Positions 17,196-26,315 of a stretch of DNA of 64,000 bases are shown piece by piece (within the stretch, counting starts at the first letter, position 1; every line of letters starts with the position of its first letter). Made by a program: the position numbers and the translations under genes. The stretch lies in NCBI GenBank assembly GCA_900469965.1, contig UBZP01000005.1, positions 1 through 64,000 on the forward strand, in the 5' to 3' direction. The stretch comes from Hyphomicrobiales bacterium (GTDB lineage: Bacteria; Pseudomonadota; Alphaproteobacteria; Rhizobiales; Rhizobiaceae). The notes beneath the pieces were generated by a model. That model had not been told where the DNA came from. It saw nothing but the letters and a program-made list of their open reading frames with translations, and searched no databases.

Positions 17196-17855
17196 TTACT
17201 TCGCTGCAGACTTCACCGCAGCCGAGATCTCGGCCTTGGTGGTCTTGCCGCCGATCAGCTGTTCGACGACGGCGGCTGCGGTTTCCTCGGCGATCGCGCC
17301 GACGTCGGCCAGCGCCTTTTCCTTGATCCCGGCGATGCGGGTCTCGGCGGCGGCGATCTTGCCGTTGAGGCTTTCCTCGTTCTTCAGGCGCTCGGCGTCG
17401 GCCTTGGCCTTGGCGGCCTCGCGGGCCTCGGAGGCAATGGCATTGCCCTTGGCGCGGGCGTCCGCCAGTTCCTTCTCGTAGGTCGAGATCGCTTTGTCGG
17501 CTTCGGCCTTCAGGCGCGATGCCTCGTCGAGGTCCTGGGCGATGCGGTCATGGCGGGTCTCGAGGATCGCGCCGATGCGCGGCACGATGACCTTGGACAT
17601 GATCAGGTAGAAGATGCCGAAGGTGATCGCCAGCCACAGGAGCTGCGACGGGAAGGTCGAGGCGTCGAAGGGCGGGAAGACGCCGCTTCCGTGCTCTTCG
17701 CCATGCGCGACCCCCGTTTCGGTGTGCACCTCGCCCGCCGGAGCGGCGGCGCCATGCGCGTCACCTGCCGGAGCGGCATCGTGCGTCTCCGTCGTGGTCT
17801 CGGCCTGAGCGATCTTGAATGGGATTGACTCGGCCTTGGCCGCGGTCGCAGACAT
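17196..17855 (-). CDS. atpF2: ATP synthase F0 subunit b'
   Basis: A 219-residue b-prime subunit, paired with b in the peripheral stalk. It has a long Ala/Glu/His-rich N-terminal extension (residues 1-62) ahead of the membrane helix (about 70-90, [19 protein letters not shown]), then the coiled stalk rich in Ala/Glu/Lys. The extended N-terminus is usual for rhizobial b'. The ATG at 17855 has a perfect GGAGGTGAGC ribosome site; an ATG 18 bases upstream does not. An 80-base gap with a strong hairpin separates it from atpE. Confidence 0.94.
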   Translation of the reverse strand: MSATAAKAESIPFKIAQAETTTETHDAAPAGDAHGAAAPAGEVHTETGVAHGEEHGSGVFPPFDASTFPSQLLWLAITFGIFYLIMSKVIVPRIGAILETRHDRIAQDLDEASRLKAEADKAISTYEKELADARAKGNAIASEAREAAKAKADAERLKNEESLNGKIAAAETRIAGIKEKALADVGAIAEETAAAVVEQLIGGKTTKAEISAAVKSAAK

Positions 17856-17885
17856 GCTCACCTCCAGGTGCACTCAAAAATCAAG

Positions 17886-17920
17886 CGGACCACGGCTCCT
17901 AAAAAGAGAGCCGTGGTCCG
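17886..17920 (-). terminator. Intra-operon hairpin between atpE and b'
   Basis: A perfect 13-bp inverted repeat, CGGACCACGGCTC (17886-17898) and GAGCCGTGGTCCG (17908-17920), with a 9-base loop. On the minus strand it is followed after four bases by a T-rich CTTGATTTTTG tract. It lies between the atpE stop (17936) and the b' start (17855). It could act as a partial terminator or as a 3' stabiliser of an atpIBE transcript; sequence cannot decide. Confidence 0.8.
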
Positions 17921-17935
17921 GTCTTCGAGCCGTTA

Positions 17936-18163
17936 TCAGACGGCGAAGAGCAGCAGCAGAGCGATGAGCAGCGAGAAGATGCCCAGAGCTTCCGTAACGG
18001 CGAAGCCGAATACGAGGCGGCCGAACTGACCGTCAGCAGCAGACGGGTTGCGCAGGGCGCCGGCGAGGTAGTTGCCGAAGATGTTGCCGAGGCCGAGGGC
18101 CGTGCCGGCCATGCCAAAGCATGCGAGACCTGCGCCGATGAACTTTGCTGCTTCCGCTTCCAT
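17936..18163 (-). CDS. atpE: ATP synthase F0 subunit c
   Basis: A 75-residue c-ring subunit with the classic two-helix hairpin. The Gly-rich first helix (residues 8-33, [21 protein letters not shown]) leads to the polar loop ([11 protein letters not shown], 36-46), then the second helix carries the proton-binding Glu58 in [10 protein letters not shown]. The surroundings look like a proton (not sodium) site. The ATG at 18163 has GGAG; a longer reading lacks one. A short TGGTGCG/CGCACCA hairpin (18200-18216) is in the leader between atpB and atpE, and a larger hairpin follows the gene. Both fit separate control of this high-copy subunit. Confidence 0.96.
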   Translation of the reverse strand: MEAEAAKFIGAGLACFGMAGTALGLGNIFGNYLAGALRNPSAADGQFGRLVFGFAVTEALGIFSLLIALLLLFAV

Positions 18164-18228
18164 GATGAACTCCTTCGAATGGGTTGTTGCGGCTTGGACT
18201 GGTGCGGAACGCACCAACGACTTTATCC

Positions 18229-18981
18229 TTAGTGGCTGCCCGGGTGGATCGCGTCATTGAGGTACATGCACGTCAGTACCGCAAAGACATAGGCCTGCAG
18301 GAATGCCACGAGGAACTCGAGACCGGTCAGGGCGACCGTCATGATGAGGGGCAGGATGGCGCCGCCGATGCCGAGCGCGCCGAGGGTTCCGAGCGAGGCG
18401 ACGAAGCCTGCGAACACCTTCAGCGTGATATGGCCCGCCAGCATGTTGGCGAAGAGACGGACGGAGAGCGAGATCGGGCGCGACAGGAACGAGATGATCT
18501 CGATCGCCACGACGAGCGGCAGGAGCGCGCCGGGAACGCCGTGCGGCACGAACAGCTTGAGGAAGCCCAGGCCGTGCTTGAAGAAACCGTAGAGGACGAC
18601 CGTGCCGATGACGAAGACCGCCAGCGCGAAGGTGACGATGATCTGGCTGGTGACGGTGAAGAAATACGGCATCATGCCGAGCAGGTTCGCCGTCAGGATG
18701 AACATGAACAGCGAGAACACCATCGGGAAGAACTTCATGCCGCTGCTGCCGGCGCCTTCGCGCAGCATCGAGGCGATGAATTCATAGGACATTTCGGAGA
18801 CCGACTGCAGCCGGCTCGGGATGATGCCGCGCTGGGAGGTGGTCAGGTAGAGGAAACCGGAGGCGACGGCCGCAGAGGCGACCATGAACAGCGACGCGTT
18901 GGTGAACGAGAAATCGATTCCGCCAATCTCGATCGGAACAATCTTGTTGACCAGAAACTGATGGGTCGGATCGTTTGCCAC
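18229..18981 (-). CDS. atpB: ATP synthase F0 subunit a
   Basis: A 250-residue proton-channel subunit with five or six membrane helices. The essential Arg is in the [14 protein letters not shown] block near residues 170-183, the signature of the a subunit. It works with the c ring in the inner membrane to carry protons. The start is a GTG at 18981 with a GAGAGA-type site 5' of it. It lies between atpI and atpE in the operon. Confidence 0.96.
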   Translation of the reverse strand: MANDPTHQFLVNKIVPIEIGGIDFSFTNASLFMVASAAVASGFLYLTTSQRGIIPSRLQSVSEMSYEFIASMLREGAGSSGMKFFPMVFSLFMFILTANLLGMMPYFFTVTSQIIVTFALAVFVIGTVVLYGFFKHGLGFLKLFVPHGVPGALLPLVVAIEIISFLSRPISLSVRLFANMLAGHITLKVFAGFVASLGTLGALGIGGAILPLIMTVALTGLEFLVAFLQAYVFAVLTCMYLNDAIHPGSH

Positions 18982-19041
18982 CGCTTGTTCTCTCTCGTTT
19001 GCCGCCCAGTGGACGGTTATTCCTCTAAGGCCGGACCGCGC

Positions 19042-19422
19042 TCAGGCGCCGTCCTTGTTCGCATTCGTCTTGCCGGAGGCATCCCTGCCGGCCATCCGGT
19101 CGACGGGATGGGGAGACGCCACCAAGCCAGCCGACCGCATCACATTCAGCACGCCGGCGCAGAAGCCGAGCAACAGAAGCACGATCATCCCCCAGGGCGC
19201 CGTGCCGGCAAACCGGTCCACCAGGTACCCCAGAATCGCGCCGACGATGACCGCGGCGACGAACTCGCTGGAGAGCTTCATGGCGACCGCATAGCCTTTT
19301 CGGCTCTCGGCTGCCTTCTCCTCCGCGGCATCGTCTGCCGTATCCTCGGTGCGCCTCTTTGCGAGTTCCGCATCGAGACGCTGCAGGCGTTCTTCCAGAC
19401 TTTCCTTGCGGCTGCCCTTCAT
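19042..19422 (-). CDS. atpI: ATP synthase assembly protein AtpI
   Basis: A 126-residue protein with an N-terminal charged coiled segment and two membrane helices (about 55-75 and 80-102, in the AtpI/Fe-ATPase-like layout). AtpI helps assemble the c ring. It is the first gene of the operon. The ATG at 19422 has the strong GGAAGGGAAG ribosome site; a start 129 bases upstream lies beyond the predicted promoter region and is rejected. The last residues are Asn/Lys/Asp-rich and disordered. Confidence 0.9.
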   Translation of the reverse strand: MKGSRKESLEERLQRLDAELAKRRTEDTADDAAEEKAAESRKGYAVAMKLSSEFVAAVIVGAILGYLVDRFAGTAPWGMIVLLLLGFCAGVLNVMRSAGLVASPHPVDRMAGRDASGKTNANKDGA

Positions 19423-19522
19423 GGCGCTTCCCTTCCCGCTCCGCCAGGACGCTTGCGCCCTATTGCAGACATAATCACGGCTAGGTTTTAAGCCAGCTTC
19501 AGGCCCGATTGAAGTCGGGCGC

Positions 19523-19551
19523 AACATAGTTTTAGGGGCTTGCATAGTCAA
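19523..19551 (-). promoter_or_regulatory. Predicted sigma-70 promoter of the atp F0 operon
   Basis: On the minus strand TTGACT (19546-19551) and TATGTT (19523-19528) are 17 bases apart. Transcription would start near 19515, about 95 bases before the atpI ATG. A GCCCGA/TCGGGC hairpin (19503-19520) would form at the very 5' end of the message. Confidence 0.55.
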
Positions 19552-19696
19552 GGCGGGGAAAAGCTTTGACCAGTGCGAATTTAATCCAACAAATTCAGAT
19601 ATTTACTTACCTTTCCACGATTCCCGGCAAAAGACGGGCGGGGAATCATGGGCGGCGCTACGACTTGTCACGCCTCCGCCGAAAGGGCGGGCCTTC

Positions 19697-20860
19697 TCAG
19701 ATCCAGCCGCCACCATAGGTTCGATAGAAGACGTGCTTGCCGATCTTGGCGACGCGCTTCATCGTCGGGCCCCAGTTCGGCCTGACATAGGTGGCGTGGT
19801 AGTGGGTGGAGGAGCCGATCTCGGGCAGCCAGATCTTGCCGGCGGTCACCGCCATGGCGACCTCCTTGGCGGTCTTCCAGTGCCAGGGCGCCAGCACGAG
19901 ATCAGGAATGCGGTCGCAGGTGAAGGAGAACTGGCAGCCGGTGCGCAGATTTTCGCCCTGGTAGACGACGGCGCAGATCGTGTCCGGATAGGCCGGGTTG
20001 CGCACGCGGTTGAGGATCACCTGGGCAACGGCCGCCTGACCCTTCAGGCTCTCGCCCCGCGCCTCGAAATAGATGCCGGCGGTCAGGCATTTCTGCTCGG
20101 CGGCGGAGAAGACGGTGGCCGGAAGCGCGGTCGCCGCCCAGGCATGGTCTTCCGGCGAGATCTCGGGGACGAAGCGGCCGTTGTTCGGGTCCTTGCCCGT
20201 CAGGATCGAATCGAACGGCGAGACCCGCGCATAGTCCGGCTCCGCCGGCGCATAGGCGGTGGCGAGCACATCGGCGCGGTCGTTGTTGACGAGGCCGGCC
20301 AGCATCGCCGGCACGCCGGGATCGGCGATCACGGGCTTCTTGCGGTAGAAGGCGGTGGCGATCTCGATCTCCTTGCCGCGGATCTTCGGCGAGACGAAGC
20401 GCATGCGTTCGCCGGCGTCGAAGTCGGGATTGATCATCATCGATGCCTGCCGATCGAGGACGGACCCGGCGGTGAACGCCTTCGGCGGCGCCACGGGGGT
20501 GACGGCGACGATTCGGCCCTTCTTGTGCGCCCGGGTGACGCGGTCCTCGTCGGGGGTGCCGCCCTGCCCCTTGCGGGCGTTGAGGAGCGAGGCCTCGCCG
20601 CCGCCCGGCAGTTCGAGCCCGGCGCCGCCCGCGAGCGCGCCGGTCGTGATCGGGTCGGCGAAGGCGACGTCGACCGCATGGATCGCGCCGGCCGGCGCGC
20701 GGGTCATGACCAGTAGCTGGTTGCCGCCCTTGCGGTTGACACCGGAGAGGAAGGTGGCGAGGTCGGAATGGCCGACATCGAAGGCGGAGGCGGAAAACAG
20801 GGCGAGGCCGAGGGCGAGAGGCGCACGCCAGCCCTTGTGCGACAGGGCCTCTCTCAACAT
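19697..20860 (-). CDS. SleB/CwlJ-type cell wall hydrolase
   Basis: A 387-residue protein. A membrane anchor or signal peptide is at about 10-27. A long, weakly conserved middle follows, and the Hydrolase_2 (SleB) domain occupies roughly 265-387. Visible domain marks are EQKCLTAGIYFEARGESLKGQ with the likely catalytic Glu, QVILNRVRNPAYPDTICAVVYQG, CQFSFTCD, and THYHATYVRPNW. The family cleaves peptidoglycan glycan strands; in non-spore formers it serves growth or division. The ATG at 20860 is chosen, although a TTG 21 bases further up is possible. Two TTAACC-type sites lie upstream at about 21025-21047. Confidence 0.85.
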   Translation of the reverse strand: MLREALSHKGWRAPLALGLALFSASAFDVGHSDLATFLSGVNRKGGNQLLVMTRAPAGAIHAVDVAFADPITTGALAGGAGLELPGGGEASLLNARKGQGGTPDEDRVTRAHKKGRIVAVTPVAPPKAFTAGSVLDRQASMMINPDFDAGERMRFVSPKIRGKEIEIATAFYRKKPVIADPGVPAMLAGLVNNDRADVLATAYAPAEPDYARVSPFDSILTGKDPNNGRFVPEISPEDHAWAATALPATVFSAAEQKCLTAGIYFEARGESLKGQAAVAQVILNRVRNPAYPDTICAVVYQGENLRTGCQFSFTCDRIPDLVLAPWHWKTAKEVAMAVTAGKIWLPEIGSSTHYHATYVRPNWGPTMKRVAKIGKHVFYRTYGGGWI

Positions 20861-21162
20861 TCCAACGCAACTCTTACGCAACGTTACACTCCGACAACGC
20901 GGCCGCGCGGGATCGCAGCCCCGGACCGGCCGGGACGGCGCTGCACCTGCTGGCGATTACCTGCTGAAGCCCGCCCCGACGATGCGGGACGATTTCGGCC
21001 TGTTCGTTGATCGAGAATGAAGAATTAACCTTGATGGACGGTTAACGGCGCGCGCTCTCTCAAGCGGAAAGGCATATGCCGGCCCCTGCCCCGATCACAT
21101 CCTTGCGAGACGCGGGGGCAGCGGTGCGCTACCGCCCTGGCGGCGGCCGCGGATGGCGGTCC

Positions 21163-23064
21163 TCAGATGATGACCTGCGAGCCGAGTTCCACGACGCGGT
21201 TGGTCGGAAGCCGGAAATAGTCGGAGGGGTCGACCGCGGCATTCGCCATGGCGATGTAGAGACGGTCCTGCCAGTGCGGCATGCCGGAGTGGCGATCTGG
21301 AACGAGCTTGCGCCGGCCGAGATAGAAGGACGTCGTCATGATGTCGAACTTGACGCCGGACTTGCGGAACAGCCCCAGCGCCTGGGAGACGTTCTGCGTT
21401 TCCATGAAGCCGAAGCGGATCTGGATGCGAGCGAAGCGGTCCGACAGCCGCTCCATGCTGCAGCGCTCTGCGGGCGCAACCTTGGGCGTGTTCGTCGAGG
21501 TGATCGTCAGGATGAAGTTCTGCTCGTGCAGGACGCGGTTGTGCTTGATGTTGTGCAACAGGGCGGCCGGCGTCGAATCCGGGTCGCTGGTGAGGAAGAT
21601 CGCCGTGCCGGAGACGGAGACGGGCGCATGCGCACTCTTCTTCTCGATCGACTTGACGAAGGCATCCAGCGGCACCTCGATGTGCCGCGTCTTCTCGCGC
21701 AGGAGCGCTGTGCCGCGCACCCAGGTCCACATCATCATCATGCAGGTGGCCGCGATCAGGATCGGCACGTAGCCGCCGTCGTGGACCTTCAGCAGGTTGG
21801 CGGACAGGAACGTCAGTTCGAGCAGCAGCAGCGGCAGCAGCACGAGCGCCGCCGTCATCGGTTTCCAGCGCCAGCGCATGCGCAGGAATTCGAAGGCGAG
21901 CACGGTGGTCACCACCATGGCGCCGGTGACCGAGATGCCGTAGGCGGTCGCAAGCCCCTCGGACGAGCCGAAGACGAAGACGAGCAGCATGACGCCGAAC
22001 AGCAGGATCGCATTGACCGCCGGCAGGTAGATCTGGCCGGTCTGGGTCTCGGAGGTGTGGAAGATCTCCATGCGCGGCAGGAAGCCGAGGTGGATCGCCT
22101 GGCGGGTGATGGAGAAGGCGCCGGTGATGACCGCCTGGCTGGCAATGATCGTCGCCGCCGTCGCGAGGATGACGGCCGGCAACAGCGCCCACTGCGGAAA
22201 CAGGAGGAAGAAGGGGTTGTCGATCGCCTCGGGATGCTTCAGCACGAGCGCGCCCTGGCCCAGATAGTTCAGCGTCAGCGCCGGGAACACCAGGCAGAAC
22301 CAGGCCCACTGGATCGGCCGGCGGCCGAAATGGCCGAGATCGGCATAGAGCGCTTCGGCGCCCGTCACCGTCAGGAAGACGGCGCCGAGGACGACGAAGC
22401 CGAGATAGCCGTCCTGGTAGATGAAATTGACCGCATAGGCCGGGTTGAAGGCCAGAAGGATGCTGAGGTCGTCGCCCAGGTGGTAGGCGCCGGCCACGCC
22501 CATCACCAGGAACCACAGGATGGTGATCGGCCCGAAGAACCGCGACACCGCCGCCGTTCCCCAGGACTGGACGGCGAACAGCACGACGAGGATGACGACG
22601 GAGATCGGCACCACATATTCCGACAGCGCGGGGGTGACGAGCTTCAGGCCCTCGACGGCCGACAGCACCGAGAGCGCCGGCGTGATCATCGCATCGCCGA
22701 TGAAGAGGGCGGCACCGGCCAGCCCCATGAAGAACAGGATCGCCTTGTGGCCGTTACCCGTCTTCATCAAGAGCGCCAGCAGCGACAGCGTGCCGCCTTC
22801 GCCCTGGTTGTCGGCGCGCAGCAGGAAGAGAACGTATTTCAGCGTGACGATGATCGTCAGCGTCCAGATCACCAGCGAGATCAGGCCGACCACCTCCACC
22901 CAGGTGACGCCGTCGTGCGAGATCGGGCGCAGGGCTTCGCGGAAGGCGTAGAGCGGGCTCGTGCCGATATCGCCGTAGACGACGCCGACGGAACCGATCG
23001 CCAGGATCAGGAGCGTGCGCGCGCGGCTGTGTCCGGCTACGGCATGGGCTTCGGTATGGGGCAT
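21163..23064 (-). CDS. kup: Kup-type potassium uptake protein
   Basis: A 633-residue potassium transporter of the KUP/HAK family, a proton-coupled importer in the inner membrane. It begins with the diagnostic [19 protein letters not shown], has about 12 membrane helices through residue 430, and ends in a cytoplasmic domain of about 190 residues. The ATG at 23064 is used; a TTG three codons upstream has a closer AGGG site and may be the true start. Its start is 15 bases after the CorA-type gene stop, so the two likely share a transcript and form a cation-uptake unit. Confidence 0.94.
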   Translation of the reverse strand: MPHTEAHAVAGHSRARTLLILAIGSVGVVYGDIGTSPLYAFREALRPISHDGVTWVEVVGLISLVIWTLTIIVTLKYVLFLLRADNQGEGGTLSLLALLMKTGNGHKAILFFMGLAGAALFIGDAMITPALSVLSAVEGLKLVTPALSEYVVPISVVILVVLFAVQSWGTAAVSRFFGPITILWFLVMGVAGAYHLGDDLSILLAFNPAYAVNFIYQDGYLGFVVLGAVFLTVTGAEALYADLGHFGRRPIQWAWFCLVFPALTLNYLGQGALVLKHPEAIDNPFFLLFPQWALLPAVILATAATIIASQAVITGAFSITRQAIHLGFLPRMEIFHTSETQTGQIYLPAVNAILLFGVMLLVFVFGSSEGLATAYGISVTGAMVVTTVLAFEFLRMRWRWKPMTAALVLLPLLLLELTFLSANLLKVHDGGYVPILIAATCMMMMWTWVRGTALLREKTRHIEVPLDAFVKSIEKKSAHAPVSVSGTAIFLTSDPDSTPAALLHNIKHNRVLHEQNFILTITSTNTPKVAPAERCSMERLSDRFARIQIRFGFMETQNVSQALGLFRKSGVKFDIMTTSFYLGRRKLVPDRHSGMPHWQDRLYIAMANAAVDPSDYFRLPTNRVVELGSQVII

Positions 23065-23079
23065 GGCGGTCAACAGGCC

Positions 23080-24096
23080 CTAGAGCCAGCCTTTCCAGCG
23101 GAAGAAGAAAAACGGAATCACGGCCGAGGCGACCATCGCGGCGAGCGACAGCGGATAGGCATAGGTGGCGTGAAGCTCGGGCATGAAATCGAAGTTCATG
23201 CCGTAGATGGACGCGATCAGCGTCGGCGGCAACAGCGCCACGGACGCGATCGAGAAAATCTTGATGATCTGGTTCTGCTCCAGGTTGATCAGGCCGAGCG
23301 AGGCATCCAGCAGGAATGAAACGTTGCTCGAAATGAAACTGGCGTGCTCGGCGAGCGACTGGATGTCGCGCGAGACGGTGCGGACCAGTTCGCGGCTCTC
23401 GCGATCCGGTTGCAGGACGGGGGCGGCATAGAGGAAGGTCATCAGCCGCGACAGCGACATCAGGCTGTCGCGCGTCTTGGCGACCAGGCGATGAAGTGCG
23501 GAGACGGCGACGAGCCTGTCCTCCAGATAGCGCGGCTGGCGCTTCGTCAGGTGCCGGCGGTCGCCGAACACCTCCAGCGACAGCGTATCGGCCCGGGCCA
23601 CCGACACTTCGAGGATCTCGGCCGTCCGGTCGACGACGGTCTCGAGCAGCCGGGCCAGAAGCATGGTGCCCGACTGGCAGCCGCCGGTGATGCGCGGCAT
23701 GGCCGCCTTGAACAGGTCGAAGGACCGCGGCTCGACATAGCGGATCGTCAGCAGGCAGCGATCCGTCAGGATGAAGGCGACATCGGTCAGTTCCGGCTGA
23801 TCGGTGTCCGCCTTGTAGACGATCGAGGCGGTCATGTAGACGGTGCCGTTCTCCATGTAGAGCCGGCTGGAAGGCTCGATGTCCTTCAGCTCGTCCTTGG
23901 TCGGCACGTCGATGCCGAGAAGCTGTTCGACGAAGGCGTCTTCCTCATGCGTCGGGCGCAGGAGGTCGATCCAGACGACGCCGCCGGGCACGGCGGTCGA
24001 ATCCGTCAACATTTCAGGGCCAAGAAGCAACGCTTCCCCGTTGGATCGGTAGACGGTCAACACTTGCGAGTGGCTCCGGGGAAGACCAACGCACAC
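23080..24096 (-). CDS. CorA-family magnesium transport protein
   Basis: A 338-residue CorA-type divalent cation channel. The N-terminal two-thirds is the cytoplasmic funnel, rich in long helices. Two C-terminal membrane helices follow, with the pore signature YGMNFDFMPE near residue 300. A lysine/tryptophan-rich end (FRWKGWL) closes the protein. The start shown is a GTG at 24096; a second GTG 33 bases downstream, with GGAG in front, would fit the domain start better. It is upstream of kup in the same direction. Mg2+ is the likely ion by family; Co2+ or Zn2+ export cannot be excluded. Confidence 0.9.
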   Translation of the reverse strand: MCVGLPRSHSQVLTVYRSNGEALLLGPEMLTDSTAVPGGVVWIDLLRPTHEEDAFVEQLLGIDVPTKDELKDIEPSSRLYMENGTVYMTASIVYKADTDQPELTDVAFILTDRCLLTIRYVEPRSFDLFKAAMPRITGGCQSGTMLLARLLETVVDRTAEILEVSVARADTLSLEVFGDRRHLTKRQPRYLEDRLVAVSALHRLVAKTRDSLMSLSRLMTFLYAAPVLQPDRESRELVRTVSRDIQSLAEHASFISSNVSFLLDASLGLINLEQNQIIKIFSIASVALLPPTLIASIYGMNFDFMPELHATYAYPLSLAAMVASAVIPFFFFRWKGWL

Positions 24097-24221
24097 CTTT
24101 GCCTTGTCAGCTCAACGCATCCGCGTCCGCCCAGGACAGCCGAGCGGAAGCGCATATTGCGCGGTGCGGCTTCAAAATCAAGCCCGGTCACTTTTCCGTC
24201 ATCCGGTCGCCGGGCGCGACG

Positions 24222-25415
24222 TCACTCGAAGACGATCGAGGGCGCGGAGCGGCCGCCGGCCGCCTGCCGCGCCTTCAGCTCGGCCCAGGTGCGCGCCGCG
24301 ATCTCGCGGTAGATCCCGGCGGCGACCCCGTCCGGGTTGGAGACCACGACGGGTGTTCCGGCATCCGAGGTCTCGCGGATGTCCATCGTCAGCGGCACTT
24401 CGCCGAGGAAGGGAACGCCGATCTTCTCGGCTTCCTTGCGGGCGCCGCCATGGCCGAAGATGTCGTAGCGGCTGCCGGTGTCCGGCGCGATGAAATAGCT
24501 CATGTTCTCGACGATGCCGAGCACCGGCACCTCGACCTTGTTGAACATGTTCAAACCCTTGCGGGCGTCGATCAAAGCGAGGTCCTGCGGCGTGGAGACG
24601 ATGACGGCGCCGGCGAGCGGCACCTGCTGGGCCATCGTCAGCTGCGCGTCGCCGGTTCCGGGCGGCATGTCGACGACGAGGACGTCGAGCTCGCCCCAGG
24701 CGACCTCGCGCAGCATCTGCATCAGCGCCGACTGGACCATCGGCCCGCGCCAGATCATCGCCACGTCCTCGTCGACCAGGAAGCCCATCGACATGACCTT
24801 GATGCCGTAGTTCTCCATCGGCTGGATGATGCGGTTGTCGACCTGCTGCGGGCGACCGGAAATCTTCAGGAGTCGCGGCATGGAGGGGCCGTAGATGTCG
24901 GCGTCGAGGATGCCGACCTTCAGGCCGTTGGCCTTGAGCCCCAGCGCCAGGTTGACCGCGGTGGTCGACTTGCCGACGCCGCCCTTGCCGGAGGCGACCG
25001 CGATGATCGCGCCCACGCCGGGAACGCCGATCTTGGCGCGCGGCGGCTGCTGGCCGGGGGCGGCATGGGCGTGTCCCGCATGGGCGTGTCCGGCCGGGGC
25101 CTGCCCGCGCCCGGGTTGGGCGGACGGCTGCGGCCGCGACACCGGCGCGCCGCCCGTTGCGGCCCGCTTGTCGGCGGTCAGGGCCACCATCGCGGCGGTG
25201 ACGCCGGGGATGTCCTTGACGACGCGCTCGGCCGCCGCGCGCATCGGGTCGAGCTCCTTGGCGCGTTCGGCCGGCACGGTGATCGAGAAATAGACCTTGC
25301 TGTCGGAAATGAAGACGTCCGACACCAGCCCGAGGTCGACGATGTTGCCTTCCATGTCCGGCCCGCGAACCGTCCTCAGCTTGTCCAGTACCTGGTCCTT
25401 GGAAATATCGGTCAT
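24222..25415 (-). CDS. apbC: Mrp/ApbC P-loop ATPase, cysteine-free
   Basis: A 397-residue Mrp/NBP35-family ATPase, associated with Fe-S cluster carriage. An N-terminal DUF59/MIP18-like domain (about 5-85) leads into a His/Ala/Gly-rich linker (GHAHAGHAHA) and the ATPase with the P-loop GKGGVGKST and switch segment DMPPGTGD. The usual Cys-x-x-Cys of the family, in the segment around ENMSYF, is replaced by Ala-Pro-Asp-Thr. I find no cysteine anywhere in the protein. The ATG at 25415 is preferred over one 39 bases upstream. It is followed on its upstream side by two LuxR-type genes. Confidence 0.92.
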   Translation of the reverse strand: MTDISKDQVLDKLRTVRGPDMEGNIVDLGLVSDVFISDSKVYFSITVPAERAKELDPMRAAAERVVKDIPGVTAAMVALTADKRAATGGAPVSRPQPSAQPGRGQAPAGHAHAGHAHAAPGQQPPRAKIGVPGVGAIIAVASGKGGVGKSTTAVNLALGLKANGLKVGILDADIYGPSMPRLLKISGRPQQVDNRIIQPMENYGIKVMSMGFLVDEDVAMIWRGPMVQSALMQMLREVAWGELDVLVVDMPPGTGDAQLTMAQQVPLAGAVIVSTPQDLALIDARKGLNMFNKVEVPVLGIVENMSYFIAPDTGSRYDIFGHGGARKEAEKIGVPFLGEVPLTMDIRETSDAGTPVVVSNPDGVAAGIYREIAARTWAELKARQAAGGRSAPSIVFE

Positions 25416-25489
25416 GCCTGCCTCGCCTGAATGATTGGCGCGTTGATAGCGCATTCGGGCGCGAAGCGGAACGATTTTCGGACCGGCAA

Positions 25490-26242
25490 TCAGCTGATCA
25501 GGCCGCGACGAATCGCCTTCACGACGGCCTGCGTGCGGTTGACCGCCTCGAGCTTGCGGGTGACCTGGTTGAGGTAGTGATTGACGGTGTGCTCCGACAG
25601 GCCGAGGATCTCGGCGATTTCAAGGCTCGTCTTGCCGGCGGCCGTCCAGCTCAGGCATTCGACCTCGCGATCGGTCAGCATCACCTGTCCGGTCTTCCAG
25701 GCGGCGCCGATCTCGGCGAGCCGGTTGAACACCTGGATGGAGATCATCTGCAGCAGCAACCGGCTGTCGAAGCTGAGCTCGCCGCCCTCGCCGCTCCACA
25801 CCATCACGCCGCGATTGCCGAGCGCATCGTGCACCGGAAAGAAATGGCCGAAGCGCAATCCATGCCGCTGAAGCATTTCGGCAAGCTCGGCGAGCGGCTT
25901 CTCGGACGGCACCGCCTCGGCGATCCAGGTGGCCAGCTCATAGGAGAAGGAGACCGTCGTCGTGCGCAGTTTGCGGATGCTCGGGCTGCGGCGGATCATG
26001 TTCAGCGCGTCGTACTTGGCCATCAGTTCCGACGGCCAGTTGCTGACGATCGAATGCGGCGACAGCTTCTCCGCCTCGAAGCCGGGCAGCGAGAAGGCGA
26101 TGAAGTGCTTGAGCGCGAACGCCTCGCCCGTCCGCCGCAGGAAGCGGACGATGTCGAACTGGGTCTCCAGGCCGGCGATTTCGGCGCCGAAGTCCTGGCC
26201 GCCGCCCTGTCCCGGCTCCTGAACCGTCATATCGTCCCGCAT
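25490..26242 (-). CDS. LuxR-type transcription factor (solo), gene 1
   Basis: A 250-residue regulator with an N-terminal autoinducer-binding fold (about 25-170) and a C-terminal LuxR helix-turn-helix (about 185-248, LTDREVECLSWTAAGKTS). At the positions equivalent to the TraR pocket residues Trp57 and Asp70 it has Leu73 and Ser86, while Tyr77 and Pro87 are kept. So an acyl-homoserine lactone is probably not the ligand. No luxI-like gene is near. The ATG at 26242 has GGAG. The neighbouring gene encodes a paralogue with the same changes; they may form a heterodimer (inference). Confidence 0.88.
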   Translation of the reverse strand: MRDDMTVQEPGQGGGQDFGAEIAGLETQFDIVRFLRRTGEAFALKHFIAFSLPGFEAEKLSPHSIVSNWPSELMAKYDALNMIRRSPSIRKLRTTTVSFSYELATWIAEAVPSEKPLAELAEMLQRHGLRFGHFFPVHDALGNRGVMVWSGEGGELSFDSRLLLQMISIQVFNRLAEIGAAWKTGQVMLTDREVECLSWTAAGKTSLEIAEILGLSEHTVNHYLNQVTRKLEAVNRTQAVVKAIRRGLIS

Positions 26243-26315
26243 CCATGCACTCCGAAGTCCGCAGGTTTCCCCTCGATCCTGCGATATTGTCTGCTGTCGC
26301 CGTCCCCGGCCAGGG

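Noticed and set aside
21076-23319. A 747-codon open frame antisense to kup
   Set aside because: It is rich in Arg, Asp, Gln and His with no domain, as expected from the shadow of a membrane protein gene.
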